Shown here: piece by piece, positions 25,871 to 35,743 of the stretch | Layout: every line of letters starts with the position of its first letter | Numbering within the stretch: the stretch's first letter is position 1 | Assembly: GCA_030824075.1 (NCBI GenBank) | Contig: JAVBYJ010000074.1 | Location: 1 to 64,000 of the forward strand | Source of the DNA: Geothrix sp. | Lineage (GTDB): Bacteria > Acidobacteriota > Holophagae > Holophagales > Holophagaceae | Reading direction: 5' to 3' | Length of the DNA: 64,000 nt | The notes under the pieces: model-generated | What the model saw: the letters and a program-made list of their open reading frames with translations, nothing else | The model's database searches: none | Told to the model about the DNA's origin: nothing | Program-made: the position numbers and the translations under genes

Positions 25871-26887
25871 TCAACCGGCGCGATTGATGCGACTCACCAG
25901 CGCTGGTCCTTCGAAGATCAATGCGCTGTAGATCTGGGCCAGGGCCGCGCCGTCGTCGAGGGCCTCCCGTACGTCCTCCGCCGAGCCCAGGCCGCCGCAG
26001 GCCACCAGAGGCAGCCGCCCGCGCAAGGCGCCGAGGAGGCGCTGGCGGACCGCACGCGCCTTGGCCTTGAGGGGTAAGCCGCTGAGGCCGCCTGCGCCCT
26101 TGGCTTCCACCCGGGTGCGCAGAGGCTCCGCCACCACCCCGCGATCGAGGGTGGTGTTGGTGGCGATGAGCCCAGTGATGCCAGAGGCCACCGCCACTTC
26201 CACGATGGCGTCGAGGTCCTCCGGGGCCAGGTCCGGTGCGAGCTTGAGCAGTAGGGGCTGGTGTTCCAGGCCCATGTCCTTGCGGAGATCCAGCATCCCT
26301 TCGAGCAGGGGCTTCAGGGCCTCGGGTGCCTGCAGGTTTCGCAGGCCGGGCGTGTTGGGGCTGCTCACGTTGAGGGCGATGTAGTCCACCTGCGGCGCGA
26401 TGAGCCGGTAGGCGGCGCGGTAGTCGTCCAGGGCCAGCCTCTCGGGTGTCTCCTTGTTCTTGCCGAGGTTGCCGCCCACGATGAGCCCCGCGGGGCGCGT
26501 GCGCAGGCGGGTGGCCACCACGTCGGCGCCTTCGCTGTTGAACCCCATGCGGTTGAGGATCAGGCCTGCCTCGGGAAAGCGGAACAGGCGCGGCTTCGGG
26601 TTGCCGGGCTGGGGTCGCGGCGTGACTGTGCCGATCTCCACGTGGCCGAACCCCAGGGCCTTCCAGAGGGGCAGCAGGGTGGCGCCCTTGTCCAGGCCGG
26701 CAGCCAGGCCCAGGGGGGTGGGGAAGGTCAGGCCGAAGGTGGTCCGGTGCAGGGCCGCCGGATGTTCCGGCGTCGGCAGCCATGGCCAGGAACACGCCCG
26801 CTCCCCCAACCAGAAGGCCAGGTTATGGGCGGTCTCAGGATCCAGGCGAAAGATCAGCGGGCGCAGCGCGCCATACAGATCCATCAC
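25871..26887 (-). CDS. pyrD: Dihydroorotate dehydrogenase, quinone-dependent (class 2)
   Basis: This 338-residue enzyme oxidises dihydroorotate in pyrimidine synthesis and passes electrons to quinone. Visible parts are the N-terminal membrane-associating helices (ALRPLIFRLDPETAHNLAFW), the FMN/orotate site LAAGLDKGATLLPLWKALGFGHVEIGTVTP, NRMGFNS, ALNVSSPNTPGLR with the class 2 catalytic serine, and NTTLDR. The start overlaps the stop of the upstream lipoprotein gene by ATGA. Menaquinone (mqnE lies nearby) would be the expected acceptor. Confidence 0.92.
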   Translation of the reverse strand: MMDLYGALRPLIFRLDPETAHNLAFWLGERACSWPWLPTPEHPAALHRTTFGLTFPTPLGLAAGLDKGATLLPLWKALGFGHVEIGTVTPRPQPGNPKPRLFRFPEAGLILNRMGFNSEGADVVATRLRTRPAGLIVGGNLGKNKETPERLALDDYRAAYRLIAPQVDYIALNVSSPNTPGLRNLQAPEALKPLLEGMLDLRKDMGLEHQPLLLKLAPDLAPEDLDAIVEVAVASGITGLIATNTTLDRGVVAEPLRTRVEAKGAGGLSGLPLKAKARAVRQRLLGALRGRLPLVACGGLGSAEDVREALDDGAALAQIYSALIFEGPALVSRINRAG

Positions 26888-27240
26888 TTCACCGTGACGG
26901 TCGCCGTGGCTGAAACCTCCGGGAAATCCTCCCGGACGACCTTTACATGAAAGACCCCGGCAGCGGCGGGGGCCGTGTAGAGGCCCGCGCCGGTGATGGC
27001 GCCGCCTTCGGCTTCCACCACGCTCCAGGCCACCGGCTGCTTCATGTAGCGCATGCCTTCGGGATAGTTGATCTCTGCCTGGAAAACCTGGGTGGCTCCC
27101 TTGGCCAAGCTGACGGCCACGGGACGCAGGCTCAGGGTGGGCCTGAAGGGCTCGGCGGGTTTGGTGGGCACGGCATTCCCCGGGGCAGTGCAGGCGAAGG
27201 CCAGCAGGAGGGAGGTTGCGGAAAGGGTACGGATCAGCAT
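26884..27240 (-). CDS. Small lipoprotein with an Ig-like domain
   Basis: About 118 residues starting MLIRTLSATSLLLAFACTAP, with lipobox LAFAC, then a single beta-rich domain with repeated valines (SLAKGATQVFQAEINYP, VVEAEGGAITGAGLYTAPAAAG, VSATATVTVK). GLYTAP is typical of bacterial Ig-like folds in surface proteins. It is probably anchored to a membrane. Start is ATG 27240; a GTG six bases earlier is possible. It sits between the CoA-transferase subunit (stop two bases upstream of that GTG) and pyrD. Confidence 0.7.
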   Translation of the reverse strand: MLIRTLSATSLLLAFACTAPGNAVPTKPAEPFRPTLSLRPVAVSLAKGATQVFQAEINYPEGMRYMKQPVAWSVVEAEGGAITGAGLYTAPAAAGVFHVKVVREDFPEVSATATVTVK

Positions 27241-27247
27241 GAGCACC

Positions 27248-27910
27248 TCAGATACCAGTCATTTCAGTGACACCATCCATCACCAGCGGCGGTTCGGTCC
27301 GGGCCTGAACTTCCTCGCGGGTGACGCCCGGCGCCACCTCTACCAGCCGCAGTCCCTCGCGCCCGGGCACCACGTCGATAACGGCAAGGTCCGTGATGAT
27401 GCGATGCACGCAACGCTGGCCCGTGAGGGGCAGGTTGCACTTGCGGAGGATCTTGAATTCACCGTCCTTGTTGGTGTGGTCCATCACCACCACCACGCGT
27501 TTCGCGGTGGCGACGAGATCCATGGCCCCGCCCATGCCCTTGACCATCTTGCCGGGGATCATCCAGTTGGCGAGGTTGCCTTCCATATCCACCTGCATGG
27601 CGCCGAGGATGCTGAGATCGATCTTGCCGCCGCGGATCATGGCGAAGCTGTCGGCGCTGCTGAAGTAGCTGGCGCCTGGCGCGGCCGTGACGGTCTGCTT
27701 GCCTGCGTTGATGAGATCCGCGTCCACCTCGTCAGGTGTGGGGAAGGGGCCGATGCCCAGCAGGCCGTTCTCGCTCTGGAGGATGACGTCCATGCCCTCG
27801 GGGATCGCGTTGGTAATGAGGGTGGGGATGCCGATGCCCAGGTTCACATAGGTGCCATCACGCAGCTCCTGCGCCGCGCGGCGGACGAGTTGATCGCGGG
27901 ACAACGCCAT
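27248..27910 (-). CDS. scoB: 3-oxoacid CoA-transferase, subunit B, without an adjacent subunit A
   Basis: The 220-residue protein matches the beta subunit of succinyl-CoA:acetoacetate CoA-transferase or Ato[21 protein letters not shown], the catalytic glutamate in [18 protein letters not shown], and the tail [16 protein letters not shown]. In most bacteria the alpha subunit is immediately next to it. Here the upstream gene is the Wzi-like barrel and the downstream one a lipoprotein, so the partner must be elsewhere or lost. CoA-acceptor specificity is not certain. Confidence 0.85.
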   Translation of the reverse strand: MALSRDQLVRRAAQELRDGTYVNLGIGIPTLITNAIPEGMDVILQSENGLLGIGPFPTPDEVDADLINAGKQTVTAAPGASYFSSADSFAMIRGGKIDLSILGAMQVDMEGNLANWMIPGKMVKGMGGAMDLVATAKRVVVVMDHTNKDGEFKILRKCNLPLTGQRCVHRIITDLAVIDVVPGREGLRLVEVAPGVTREEVQARTEPPLVMDGVTEMTGI

Positions 27911-27962
27911 GCGGACCTCGTGGGAGGTATCCAGGATAACGCAGGGGCTGCAGTGCCCCCCA

Positions 27963-29591
27963 TCAGAAGACCCGGAACGACTGGAAGACGCTGAAGGCCC
28001 AGCCCCAGCGGGGTGCGGTGCCGCTGACGAACTGGGGATTCCTTTCCCGTTCCGAGGCAATGGACGCCCCGACACGCCCGTAAGGGGTTCGCCAATGCGC
28101 GTCTGCCTGGAGGAACCAGAAGGGGTTCAGCTGCGGGTTCTCGCCTGGGTGTGCTGAGGTCCAGAGAGCCAGGTTGTCTCGGAAGACGCGGGTTCCCCGC
28201 ACGACCTTCAAGCGGCCCTTCCCCTCGCCGGGCAGGGGGAAACCCAGATCCAGGGTGCGCGTCAAGGTATCCCCTCCGAAAGGGAGGCCCAGGGGATCGC
28301 CATACCGGGACAGTCCGGCCAGGTAGGTGCTGTGCGAGTAGACCCGGTAGCCCCCTCCGTCCGCCGGGATGTTCACGGTGTCGGCGTAATCCAGGGCGAG
28401 GTCCCAGGCTTCATAGACGAGCTGGAGGCCGATCATGTCGTTGGCGTGTTCCAGGGTGGGTACCGCTTCCCGGGTGCCCCGGCCCCAGATGCTATCCATG
28501 TAGTCGCCGCCCTGGATGCGGCCCCGTTTGATGAGTTCCCAGTCCTTGCTCAGGTCGCGACGGATGGCCGCGCCGGGATGGCGCAGGAAGTCTTTCCACT
28601 GCCAGTTGACGTTCTTCGACCCCCGGCTCAGGTAGACCGAGGCGCCCTTGGCACCGAGGAGATTCGCAAGGGCGGGAATCCGCACGCGAGCCTCGGCCAG
28701 GGCATGGCCCATGGAGATCTGCTTGAAGTTGCTGAGGTCGAAGTTGCCCTGGCCACCACTGGCCTCGGAACGGCCGATGTTCTCGGCGCCGACGAAACCC
28801 AGGAGGTAGTCCTCCCAGGTATAGCCCCGCTGGCGGTTGCGGCCCTGGGGATCCACTCCACCCCACATGGACACGCCGGCGAGGTTCAACTCCACGTGAG
28901 GCCCGAAGCGGCCTGTGAATCGGGCTCCAGAGAGGTCTGGGCGGCGGATGTCGCCGTAGGAGTCCCGGGCCGAGAGTTGGGTCAATCGATTGCTGATCCA
29001 CTCGGGGATCTCGCGGTTCCATTCCAGGCGGCCGTAGAAAAAGGCTGCGGACCAGCGTCCGAGGGGCACGTGCCAGAGGTGGAGGGCCGCCTCTGGGGTG
29101 CTGACAGACACCCTGGGAAAGGGCCTGGCGCTATCCCCCATCAGGTAGCCACCGTTGGGTCCGAACCCCCACTGGAAGGGGGTTTGTTCCAGGGCGAATC
29201 GCCATCCGCCTTGAGTCTGGTAGGCGAGGGTGCCCCGTTGCAGACTCCCTCTGGTGATCTCTCCATCCCGGAAGGCCACGGCTGTGCCGGACAGGGACCA
29301 GCCGCCGTGGAAATAGGCCCCCTGGAGGCCGATCCCCCATCCCTGCATGCCGTGGCCGAAGCCCTCGCCACCAATGAGTGGCGTGTAGGTTCCTTCTGAC
29401 CCGGCGCCTCCTAGTCCCACTTCAAGGGATGGGATCCGCAGGGTCACAGGTGCGGGATCTCCCAAGGTCCAGGCCAGCCGGGCATCACGAAGCGCCGAGG
29501 CACCGTCCTGGAGGACGGGGGCCTGGGCCCAGGCCCGCGATCCCAGGGCAAAGCCGAGGGCCATCCAGCGTGTCGAGCACATCCGCATCAA
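27963..29591 (-). CDS. Wzi-like outer-membrane beta-barrel (capsule assembly family)
   Basis: The 542-residue product has a signal peptide ([22 protein letters not shown]...) and a long series of amphipathic strands ending in phenylalanine ([10 protein letters not shown]), the classic barrel C-terminus. Segments such as [40 protein letters not shown] and [15 protein letters not shown] match the capsule assembly Wzi family. Wzi binds surface polysaccharide in the outer membrane. The start overlaps the upstream cyclophilin stop by four bases, suggesting a linked role. scoB follows after 52 bases. Confidence 0.75.
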   Translation of the reverse strand: MMRMCSTRWMALGFALGSRAWAQAPVLQDGASALRDARLAWTLGDPAPVTLRIPSLEVGLGGAGSEGTYTPLIGGEGFGHGMQGWGIGLQGAYFHGGWSLSGTAVAFRDGEITRGSLQRGTLAYQTQGGWRFALEQTPFQWGFGPNGGYLMGDSARPFPRVSVSTPEAALHLWHVPLGRWSAAFFYGRLEWNREIPEWISNRLTQLSARDSYGDIRRPDLSGARFTGRFGPHVELNLAGVSMWGGVDPQGRNRQRGYTWEDYLLGFVGAENIGRSEASGGQGNFDLSNFKQISMGHALAEARVRIPALANLLGAKGASVYLSRGSKNVNWQWKDFLRHPGAAIRRDLSKDWELIKRGRIQGGDYMDSIWGRGTREAVPTLEHANDMIGLQLVYEAWDLALDYADTVNIPADGGGYRVYSHSTYLAGLSRYGDPLGLPFGGDTLTRTLDLGFPLPGEGKGRLKVVRGTRVFRDNLALWTSAHPGENPQLNPFWFLQADAHWRTPYGRVGASIASERERNPQFVSGTAPRWGWAFSVFQSFRVF

Positions 29592-31396
29592 AACTCCAAT
29601 ACTCGGACGGACAGAACCTTTGCGCCCAGTTCCAGGTCATCGAGGACCTTCAGTGCTCGGTCCAGATCTTCCACTTCGCCCAGGCGGGTGTATCTGCCGG
29701 TGAGGTGCGGCGTGGCGTTGGTGGTGATGAAGAACTGGCTGCCGCCCGTGTCCTTGCCCGACAGTGCCATGCCCACACTTCCCGGGCCGTACCAGGTCAG
29801 GCTGTTCTCGCAGCGCACCGTGTAGCCCGGTCCGCCATCCATGGTGTCGTAGGGCGATCCCATCTGCACCACGAAGTCCGGCACCACGCGGGGCACCAGA
29901 CGGCCATCGAAGTAGCCCTTCCGGGCCAGCAGCACCAGGTTGGCGACATTCATGGGGGCCAGTGTGGGATCAAGTTTCAACGTGACGACGCGCTTGCCCG
30001 CGAAGGTGATGCGAAGCCGGACTGGCTTGCCGCGCTCCGCCAGGCGGGTAGCTTCCTTCAAGATCGCTTTGTCCGTCGGTGTGGGTTTTGGTGCGGCAGG
30101 CCAGGGTGTCGCGGGATCCAGCGACCGCAGGGCCTGAGTGGCCTCCCAGCGGCAGGCCCAGTCCGGGTGTTGCAACCAGGGCAGCAATTGGGCCTTCTGC
30201 TCCTCCGGTGCCAGCTTCCACCGGGCATAGCTCTGGATGAGGGCCTGCTGCGATTCGAATTGGGTGTCATTCCACGTTCGCTTGGTGAGCAGGTCGAGGT
30301 CAGCGGGAACGGCCTGGAAATCCTCGATGGCGGCGGCGCGGGCGACAGGATTCTCTTTCACGAGGAGTCTGTCTCGAAGACGATCGGCGTGGGCGGCAGA
30401 GACCTTTCGCAGGGCAGGGAGAAGGGTTGCGGCGCGGATGTCATCTTTCACGGCACACAATCGGGAAAGAAAGGCTTCCCGAACAGCCGGATCGGATACT
30501 TGCATCAGCGGGTCTTTGGCGAATTGATGCACTGAGATGGTTCTTGGCGCTCGAAGGGCAGCGCCGGGCCTTAGATGGCCGGGCCACGGCCGATCATCCG
30601 GAAGACCATCGCAGATCCTGCTCCAAAGGGCCCAGGTCTCAGGCGTCGTTAACCGATGGGTGACCCGGATCCCGAGGGAACCCAGGTCGACAGACGGCGT
30701 GGCCTTCGCTTTTCCAAGTGGGGTCTCAAGGGCGGCAACTGCCCGCCCCAACCGGATATGAGCCGGTTCTCTCTTCAACCAAGGCTCTGGGTTCCAAGCA
30801 TCCATCAATGCCAACAAGCTCCCCGGCGTGGCAGGCACCAGGGGCAATAGCTCCTTTTCTTTTCCTGCCAACACGAGCCGCAGCCGTGCGGCCTGGGCTC
30901 GCACGGGATCCACCTTGCCGGCTTTTTGCCGGGCATCCAGGAAGGCCTGAAGGGCAGGGGGTACCTCCGAGCCATTGAGGCGAGCCGTCGCGATGGACGC
31001 CTCGAGATGTAGATGTTTCGGCCAGGTGGCGACATCCTCGGGAGCGAGACCCTCCAGCGCTGCGAGGGCCTTCGGGCTCTTCAGGCGATTCAAGAAGAAC
31101 AACGCCGTGAAACGCTCCTGGGGCGTGCGGGCGGTTTTCGCCTTGGCCTCCCAGGCGCTCAGCGTGGGCTTTTCTAGCTCCAGGGGCAACAGGGGGGGAG
31201 CGCCCGGAGCGCCGATCCGCTGCAGGGTCCGCTCCAGGCGGGCGCGGTCCTCCGCCATCAGGGTGGACTTCTGAGCTTCGGTGAAGGTCAGCGGTTGCCG
31301 CGTCCATTCGGCCTGGATGGCATCCCGGACCGAGAAATGAGGTGCCTGGGCGAACAGGGGAATGGTAAGGAGCAGGATCGAGGTTCGAAGATTCAT
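29588..31396 (-). CDS. Secreted HEAT-like repeat protein with C-terminal cyclophilin peptidyl-prolyl isomerase
   Basis: The 602-residue protein has a signal peptide (ILLLTIPLFAQ), then about 400 helical residues with HEAT-like units (LQHPDWACRWEATQALRSL is the clearest). A cyclophilin domain fills about 455-602: TLKLDPTLAPMNVANLVLLA, YFDGRLVPRVVPDFVVQMG, GSVGMALSGKDTGGSQFFIT. The catalytic arginine region (RVVPDFVVQ) and the QFFIT strand are present. It should act in the periplasm. Overlaps of four bases with both neighbours place it tightly between an FkbM-like gene and the Wzi-like barrel, hinting at a foldase role for the barrel. Confidence 0.78.
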   Translation of the reverse strand: MNLRTSILLLTIPLFAQAPHFSVRDAIQAEWTRQPLTFTEAQKSTLMAEDRARLERTLQRIGAPGAPPLLPLELEKPTLSAWEAKAKTARTPQERFTALFFLNRLKSPKALAALEGLAPEDVATWPKHLHLEASIATARLNGSEVPPALQAFLDARQKAGKVDPVRAQAARLRLVLAGKEKELLPLVPATPGSLLALMDAWNPEPWLKREPAHIRLGRAVAALETPLGKAKATPSVDLGSLGIRVTHRLTTPETWALWSRICDGLPDDRPWPGHLRPGAALRAPRTISVHQFAKDPLMQVSDPAVREAFLSRLCAVKDDIRAATLLPALRKVSAAHADRLRDRLLVKENPVARAAAIEDFQAVPADLDLLTKRTWNDTQFESQQALIQSYARWKLAPEEQKAQLLPWLQHPDWACRWEATQALRSLDPATPWPAAPKPTPTDKAILKEATRLAERGKPVRLRITFAGKRVVTLKLDPTLAPMNVANLVLLARKGYFDGRLVPRVVPDFVVQMGSPYDTMDGGPGYTVRCENSLTWYGPGSVGMALSGKDTGGSQFFITTNATPHLTGRYTRLGEVEDLDRALKVLDDLELGAKVLSVRVLEF

Positions 31397-32397
31397 GGAG
31401 ATTGCACATCCCGCAGGGCAATGGTCTGGCCGGATTCCAGATCCACCACTGGAAGGTCAGCGATGGCCTCCAACCGGGCGAGCCCGCTCAGCCGGTTCAT
31501 GCGGCCCTGTTCGTCTCGCGATTCGCGGAAGCGGCTGTCCTGGAAACCTATCTCCGGGGACAGACTCAGGAAGGAAGCCGCCAGGTCCTTGCGGACGAAG
31601 TAGGCGTTGTTGCCAGCCCCGTTGCAACCCACGAAGGCGTACCCCTTTTCCTCGCCCAGGTTGCAAAGGGCACGGAGGGAGGCACCGAAGTAGAGCCAGG
31701 AATGATGGGCCTGCTGGCGTGTAAAGGACGGCTCGTAGGGAATGGTGACGGACCGCTTGGATCCGAATACGGCGTTGTATTCGACCACGACGATCTGGGG
31801 CTGGATGCAGGTGATCGCCTTCCAGACCCAGTAGTCGTTGCCATCAATATCAACGCTCAGGAGGCCGATCTCGCCGGAGATACCGGCACCTTGGATCAGG
31901 TCGTTGATGTTCTCGGCGGTGATGAAGGCGCTCCGGACCTCAAGGTCATAGAGCATCGGGAGGCCCTGGGCAGCCACCACGGCATCCAGGTCGGGGCGGC
32001 CATCCAGGATGAGACCCCGCCATTGATTGTGGATCAGGAGGAAGCGTGTGTTGGCCTCGGTGTAGTCCTCTACGCCGAATTCCACAAAACAAGGGACTGC
32101 GGGGAGGTGGGTGATGAGGTACTGGATGATGCCGTCATCCCCGAACTGGGAATAGACCTTGAACTCGGTCTCCCGTAGCGGAGTGCGCGGGGGCAGGGCG
32201 GAGACCCGCTTCGCCTCGGTGTTGGCCACGAGTTCCATGGTGGTGGCCAGCTGCCGGCGGAGGGCCGCCATCTCGGTTCTGACGAGTTGGATCCTTCGGT
32301 GGTGACGGCTGGACCGGGTGTGGCCCAGGCGATGGAAAAGGCTCCTGAACCATCCACCCATGGGATCAGCGGTATCCCGCGCGAGGCGCTTCAGCAT
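31393..32397 (-). CDS. FkbM-like methyltransferase-fold protein of surface polysaccharide loci
   Basis: The 334-residue protein has a basic helical start and a core with [49 protein letters not shown] and [11 protein letters not shown]. This looks like the SAM-methyltransferase Rossmann fold of FkbM-type proteins found next to glycosyltransferases. A canonical GxGxG is not evident, so activity is uncertain. The start MLKRL overlaps gmd by 32 bases (GAGG upstream); an ATG at 32361, just after the gmd stop, is an alternative. Substrate unknown, presumably a glycan. Confidence 0.6.
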   Translation of the reverse strand: MLKRLARDTADPMGGWFRSLFHRLGHTRSSRHHRRIQLVRTEMAALRRQLATTMELVANTEAKRVSALPPRTPLRETEFKVYSQFGDDGIIQYLITHLPAVPCFVEFGVEDYTEANTRFLLIHNQWRGLILDGRPDLDAVVAAQGLPMLYDLEVRSAFITAENINDLIQGAGISGEIGLLSVDIDGNDYWVWKAITCIQPQIVVVEYNAVFGSKRSVTIPYEPSFTRQQAHHSWLYFGASLRALCNLGEEKGYAFVGCNGAGNNAYFVRKDLAASFLSLSPEIGFQDSRFRESRDEQGRMNRLSGLARLEAIADLPVVDLESGQTIALRDVQSP

Positions 32398-33409
32398 GCC
32401 CGGCCTCGCGGAGGACCAATTCCTTCTGGGCCAGTTTGAGATCCGAATCCACCATCATCGCGGCCAGGGCGCGGATGTCAGTCTTGGGCTCCCAGCCCAG
32501 GATGCGGCGGCTCTTGCCGGGATCGCCCTCGAGGTGATCCACCTCGGCGGGTCGGAAGTAGCGGGGGTCAATCTCCACGTGCTTCTGCCAGTCCAGGTCC
32601 AGCCGCCCGAAAGTGAGACCGAGGAAATCGCGGATGCTGATGCTCTCGCCCGTGGCCACGACGTAGTCGTCCGGCGTGTCCTGCTGCAGCATCCGCCACA
32701 TGGCTTCCACGTAGTCGCCCGCGAAGCCCCAGTCCCGCTTGGCGTCGAGGTTGCCGAGGAACAGCTTGTCCTGCATTCCCAACTTGATGCGCGTGGCGGC
32801 GCGGGTGATCTTGCGGGTGACGAAGGTTTCCCCGCGGCGCGGGCTCTCGTGGTTGAACAGGATGCCGTTGCAGGCGAAGAGGCCGTAGCTTTCGCGGTGG
32901 TTGATCACCTGGTAGTGGGCGTAGACCTTGGCGCAGGCATAGGGGCTGCGAGGTTCGAAGCGGGTGTTCTCGTGCTGCCGGGGCTTGGCGCTGCCGAACA
33001 TCTCGGAGCTGCCGGCCTGGTAGAAGCGGATCGTCTTGCCGCTGTGCTTCATGAAGCTGCGGATGGCCTCCAGCAGGCGGATGACGCCCACGCCCACCAC
33101 GTCCACGGTGTATTCGGGCTGGTCGAAGCTCACCCGCACATGGCTCTGGGCGCCCAGGTTGTAGACCTCATCCGGCTGCACATCGTCGAGCACATTGCGC
33201 AGGGCACCGGCGTCCGACAGGTCGCCGTAGTGCAGGTGGAAGTCAGAGTTGGGCGTTTCGCCCACGTGCAGGTGGTCGATGCGGTCCGTGTTGAACAGGC
33301 TGGCCCGGCGCACGATGCCATGGACCTGATAGCCCTTGGAGAGCAGCAGCTCCGCCAGGTAACTCCCGTCCTGGCCGGTCACGCCGGTGATGAGTGCGAT
33401 CTTCGTCAT
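32366..33409 (-). CDS. gmd: GDP-mannose 4,6-dehydratase
   Basis: The 347-residue extended SDR enzyme converts GDP-mannose to GDP-4-keto-6-deoxymannose. The NADP motif is [19 protein letters not shown], followed by [26 protein letters not shown], the active-site Tyr/Lys in [13 protein letters not shown] and [18 protein letters not shown]. These are near-invariant in Gmd. Paired with the reductase gene upstream it would supply GDP-D-rhamnose or a related 6-deoxyhexose to the surface polysaccharide genes around it. Confidence 0.93.
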   Translation of the reverse strand: MTKIALITGVTGQDGSYLAELLLSKGYQVHGIVRRASLFNTDRIDHLHVGETPNSDFHLHYGDLSDAGALRNVLDDVQPDEVYNLGAQSHVRVSFDQPEYTVDVVGVGVIRLLEAIRSFMKHSGKTIRFYQAGSSEMFGSAKPRQHENTRFEPRSPYACAKVYAHYQVINHRESYGLFACNGILFNHESPRRGETFVTRKITRAATRIKLGMQDKLFLGNLDAKRDWGFAGDYVEAMWRMLQQDTPDDYVVATGESISIRDFLGLTFGRLDLDWQKHVEIDPRYFRPAEVDHLEGDPGKSRRILGWEPKTDIRALAAMMVDSDLKLAQKELVLREAGHAEAPRAGYR

Positions 33410-33490
33410 GTGTCCCTCGGAGTCGGATGGGAAACCCCCACTTTAACCCGCGGGGCGCGAGTGCAGGAAGGGCCCGACCCGATCAGAGAT

Positions 33491-34360
33491 TCAGCGGGCG
33501 GCGGCGATGGCCTCGGCCGAATCCTTCAGGCTGCGGGACGGGGACCAACCGGTATCCACCTTCAGGCGGGAAGGATCACCGACCAGGGACTCGACTCCGG
33601 GGTCCGCGAACAGGACCGGACGGTCCACGCCGCAGGCCAGGAGCAGCGCGCGGACCAGTTCGGACACCCGGGTGGGGCGACCCGAACAGAGGTTCCAGAT
33701 GGATCCGCTGGGCGCATCGACTGTCAGGAGGCGCAGGTAGGCGTCCATGGCGTCCCGCCAGTCGAGGAAATCACGGATATCGTCGCGGCCCCGCATCTGG
33801 ATGGGGGTCTCACCGCGCCGGATGCGCTCCAGGAGCTCGGGCACGAGCAGGCCCGAGGGCATGCCAGGACCGACCTGGTTGAAGGAGCGCACAATGAACA
33901 CCTTCAACGCCGCGCGGTGGCTCAAGGCCCAGACTTCCCCAAGCTGTTTAGACAGGGCATAAGGATGAGCGGATCCAATAGGGTCGGTCTCCTTGATCGG
34001 ATTGCACCCTGGGGCGTAGACAAAGGCACTGGACGCGAAAATGGTCCGGCATCCGGGCGCCACCTTTGCCAAGTGATCGAAGACCCGGGCCGTCATGCGC
34101 AGGTTCGCCATGACCAGGTCCTGGGTCCATTCCATTCCAGGTACCGAGTAGGCGGCGAGATGGAAGGCCCCGTCCCAGGGACGGCCTTCAGGTCGCGGCA
34201 GGTCCTCCTGCGCGAGAAGGTCGACCGCCTGACACTGGAGCCCTGGGGTTTCGTCACCCAAGGTCCGATCCCAGGCCTCGACCTCGTGCCCCGCTTCCAG
34301 AAGACGGGACACCAGCGCCCTCCCCACGAAACCGGAACCTCCTACCACCAGGACTTTCAT
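33491..34360 (-). CDS. rmd: NAD-dependent epimerase/reductase, probably GDP-4-keto-6-deoxymannose reductase
   Basis: Starting MKVLVVGGSGFVGRALVSRL at 34360, the 289-residue SDR protein has the Rossmann glycine motif, FHLAAYSVPG, serines before the catalytic pair (FASSAFVY) and YxxxK in HPYALSKQLGE. FNQVGPGM and IRDFLDWRDAMDAY resemble RMD, which reduces the Gmd product to GDP-D-rhamnose. It lies 81 bases before gmd on the same strand. RMD is favoured over fucose synthase by size and context, but not proven. Confidence 0.75.
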   Translation of the reverse strand: MKVLVVGGSGFVGRALVSRLLEAGHEVEAWDRTLGDETPGLQCQAVDLLAQEDLPRPEGRPWDGAFHLAAYSVPGMEWTQDLVMANLRMTARVFDHLAKVAPGCRTIFASSAFVYAPGCNPIKETDPIGSAHPYALSKQLGEVWALSHRAALKVFIVRSFNQVGPGMPSGLLVPELLERIRRGETPIQMRGRDDIRDFLDWRDAMDAYLRLLTVDAPSGSIWNLCSGRPTRVSELVRALLLACGVDRPVLFADPGVESLVGDPSRLKVDTGWSPSRSLKDSAEAIAAAR

Positions 34361-34433
34361 TCGTTCCGCTCCATGTTCTTGAAGGTGGTTCCCATTCCAC
34401 CCCGGGCCGGGCGTGGGCATCGCCAAGTGAGGC

Positions 34434-34467
34434 TTAGCGAAATGCTAACATCTGGTCTATTCAGACC
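34434..34467. promoter_or_regulatory. Two small inverted repeats in the divergent rmd/glycosyltransferase gap
   Basis: TTAGC-GAAAT-GCTAA (34434-34448) and GGTCT-ATTC-AGACC (34454-34467) lie close together in the 141-base gap that must hold both promoters. Either could be an operator. There is no further evidence, and short dyads like these can arise by chance. Confidence 0.3.
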
Positions 34468-34501
34468 CTGTGATGTTGAGGCGTTTTGCGGAGGAGGCCA
34501 G

Positions 34502-35728
34502 ATGCGCCTTGGGATCTTTCATCCAGCTTTCATGGCGGTGGGCGGTGCCGAGCTCCTGGTCGCAGCCCAGGTCCAGTATTTTCGGGCTCAAGGGGTCCAG
34601 TCAGAAGTCGTCACGTTTGGATTCGACACGGCAAAGTGGGATACGAACCTGACGGGTGCTCAGATCCGTCTTGTCCAGAAGCGGCACTGGACCGACCCCT
34701 TATACGGTTTTAGCCGGTTGGCGAAGCTTCGCCGCCGGGGACGTCGCGCCGCTGAAGTCCTGAAAGACTATGACCTGGTGATCGCCCACAACTTTCCCGC
34801 AAACGCCATGCTGGGCGCAGCCCGCATCAAGGGGCGGAAGATCTGGCAGTGCAACGAGCCGCCTCGGGGGATTCACATGAGCATGGCCAACCCGGTGCTC
34901 ACGGCGCGGGTCCTGGCCACCAAGGGCAAGGGTGAGGAAGAGGCGTGCCGGCGGTTTGCCGAGGACCTCAAACACCATGAACAGGTCTTGAACCGGGAAT
35001 CCACTGCGAGAGCCCGATACCTCTACGATCTGGAGGCCGCGAAGGGCCTGGATCTGATTTATGCCATCAGCGAGTTCAGTCGGGACAATGCCCGCCGGAT
35101 CTACGGTCATTGCCGAGATGAGGTGATCTACCCCATCGTCCGGTTTCCCGAGGGAGGACGGAATCGGAGCGGCTTGGAACGGATGGTCCGGCGGGTCCTG
35201 GTCCATTCTCGCCTTGAGGTAATCAAGAATATCGACACCGTGATCCGCGGATTCCAGCGGTTCCAGGCGGTCAGCCCTGTCCCCTGTGAACTTCACGTGG
35301 TGGGAGACGGTCCATTCAGGTCCAACCTGGAGACCTTGGCCTCTGCCCTTTGCACGCCGGGGTCGGTTCGATTCCATGGGTACCTGCCGGACAACATGCT
35401 TCGCCAGGTTTACGAGGCCTGCGATGTCCTTGCCCTGCTCACGTTGGATGAACCCTTCGGCATGGTCTATCCGGAGGCCGCAGCCAAGGGGCTTCTCCTC
35501 ATCGGTCCCGATCACGGCGGACCCTTCGAGATTCTGGATGGCGGGCGGCTGGGCTGGGCAGTGGACGCCTTCTCGCCCGAGGCGCTGGCCCAGGCGCTCA
35601 GTGAGGTCTGGAGCCTGGATGATGTGGAGGTGGATCGTCGGCGGGAAGCCACGGATCGCGCCTGCCGGGCCAGGTACGGCCTCGAAGCCGTGGGCCCTCA
35701 GCTGATGGCGCTTCTGAGGGAGTCCTGA
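34502..35728 (+). CDS. GT4-type glycosyltransferase
   Basis: The 408-residue protein starts MRLGIFHPAFMAVGGAELLV after GGAGGAGG. The N-lobe glycine motif (VGGAELLV) and the C-lobe donor site (VLVHSRLEVIKNIDTVIRGF, LHVVGDGPFRS, VRFHGYLPDNMLRQVYEACD, and the E-x7-E element in EPFGMVYPEAAAKGL) define a GT-B fold, family GT4/GT1-like. It probably adds a sugar to the surface glycan, possibly the GDP-linked 6-deoxyhexose made by the divergent gmd/rmd pair (inference). The much longer frame upstream is antisense to rmd/gmd and spurious. Confidence 0.85.
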   Translation: MRLGIFHPAFMAVGGAELLVAAQVQYFRAQGVQSEVVTFGFDTAKWDTNLTGAQIRLVQKRHWTDPLYGFSRLAKLRRRGRRAAEVLKDYDLVIAHNFPANAMLGAARIKGRKIWQCNEPPRGIHMSMANPVLTARVLATKGKGEEEACRRFAEDLKHHEQVLNRESTARARYLYDLEAAKGLDLIYAISEFSRDNARRIYGHCRDEVIYPIVRFPEGGRNRSGLERMVRRVLVHSRLEVIKNIDTVIRGFQRFQAVSPVPCELHVVGDGPFRSNLETLASALCTPGSVRFHGYLPDNMLRQVYEACDVLALLTLDEPFGMVYPEAAAKGLLLIGPDHGGPFEILDGGRLGWAVDAFSPEALAQALSEVWSLDDVEVDRRREATDRACRARYGLEAVGPQLMALLRES

Positions 35729-35743
35729 AGGTAGACTGGCGGG

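Noticed and set aside
25782-26795. N-terminal extension of the sensor kinase through the pyrD region
   Set aside because: It is an alternate frame of pyrD; the kinase reads naturally from the ATG at 25781 with a TM domain first.
32318-34501. A 728-codon extension in front of the glycosyltransferase
   Set aside because: It is antisense to gmd and rmd; the true start at 34502 has a strong ribosome-binding site.
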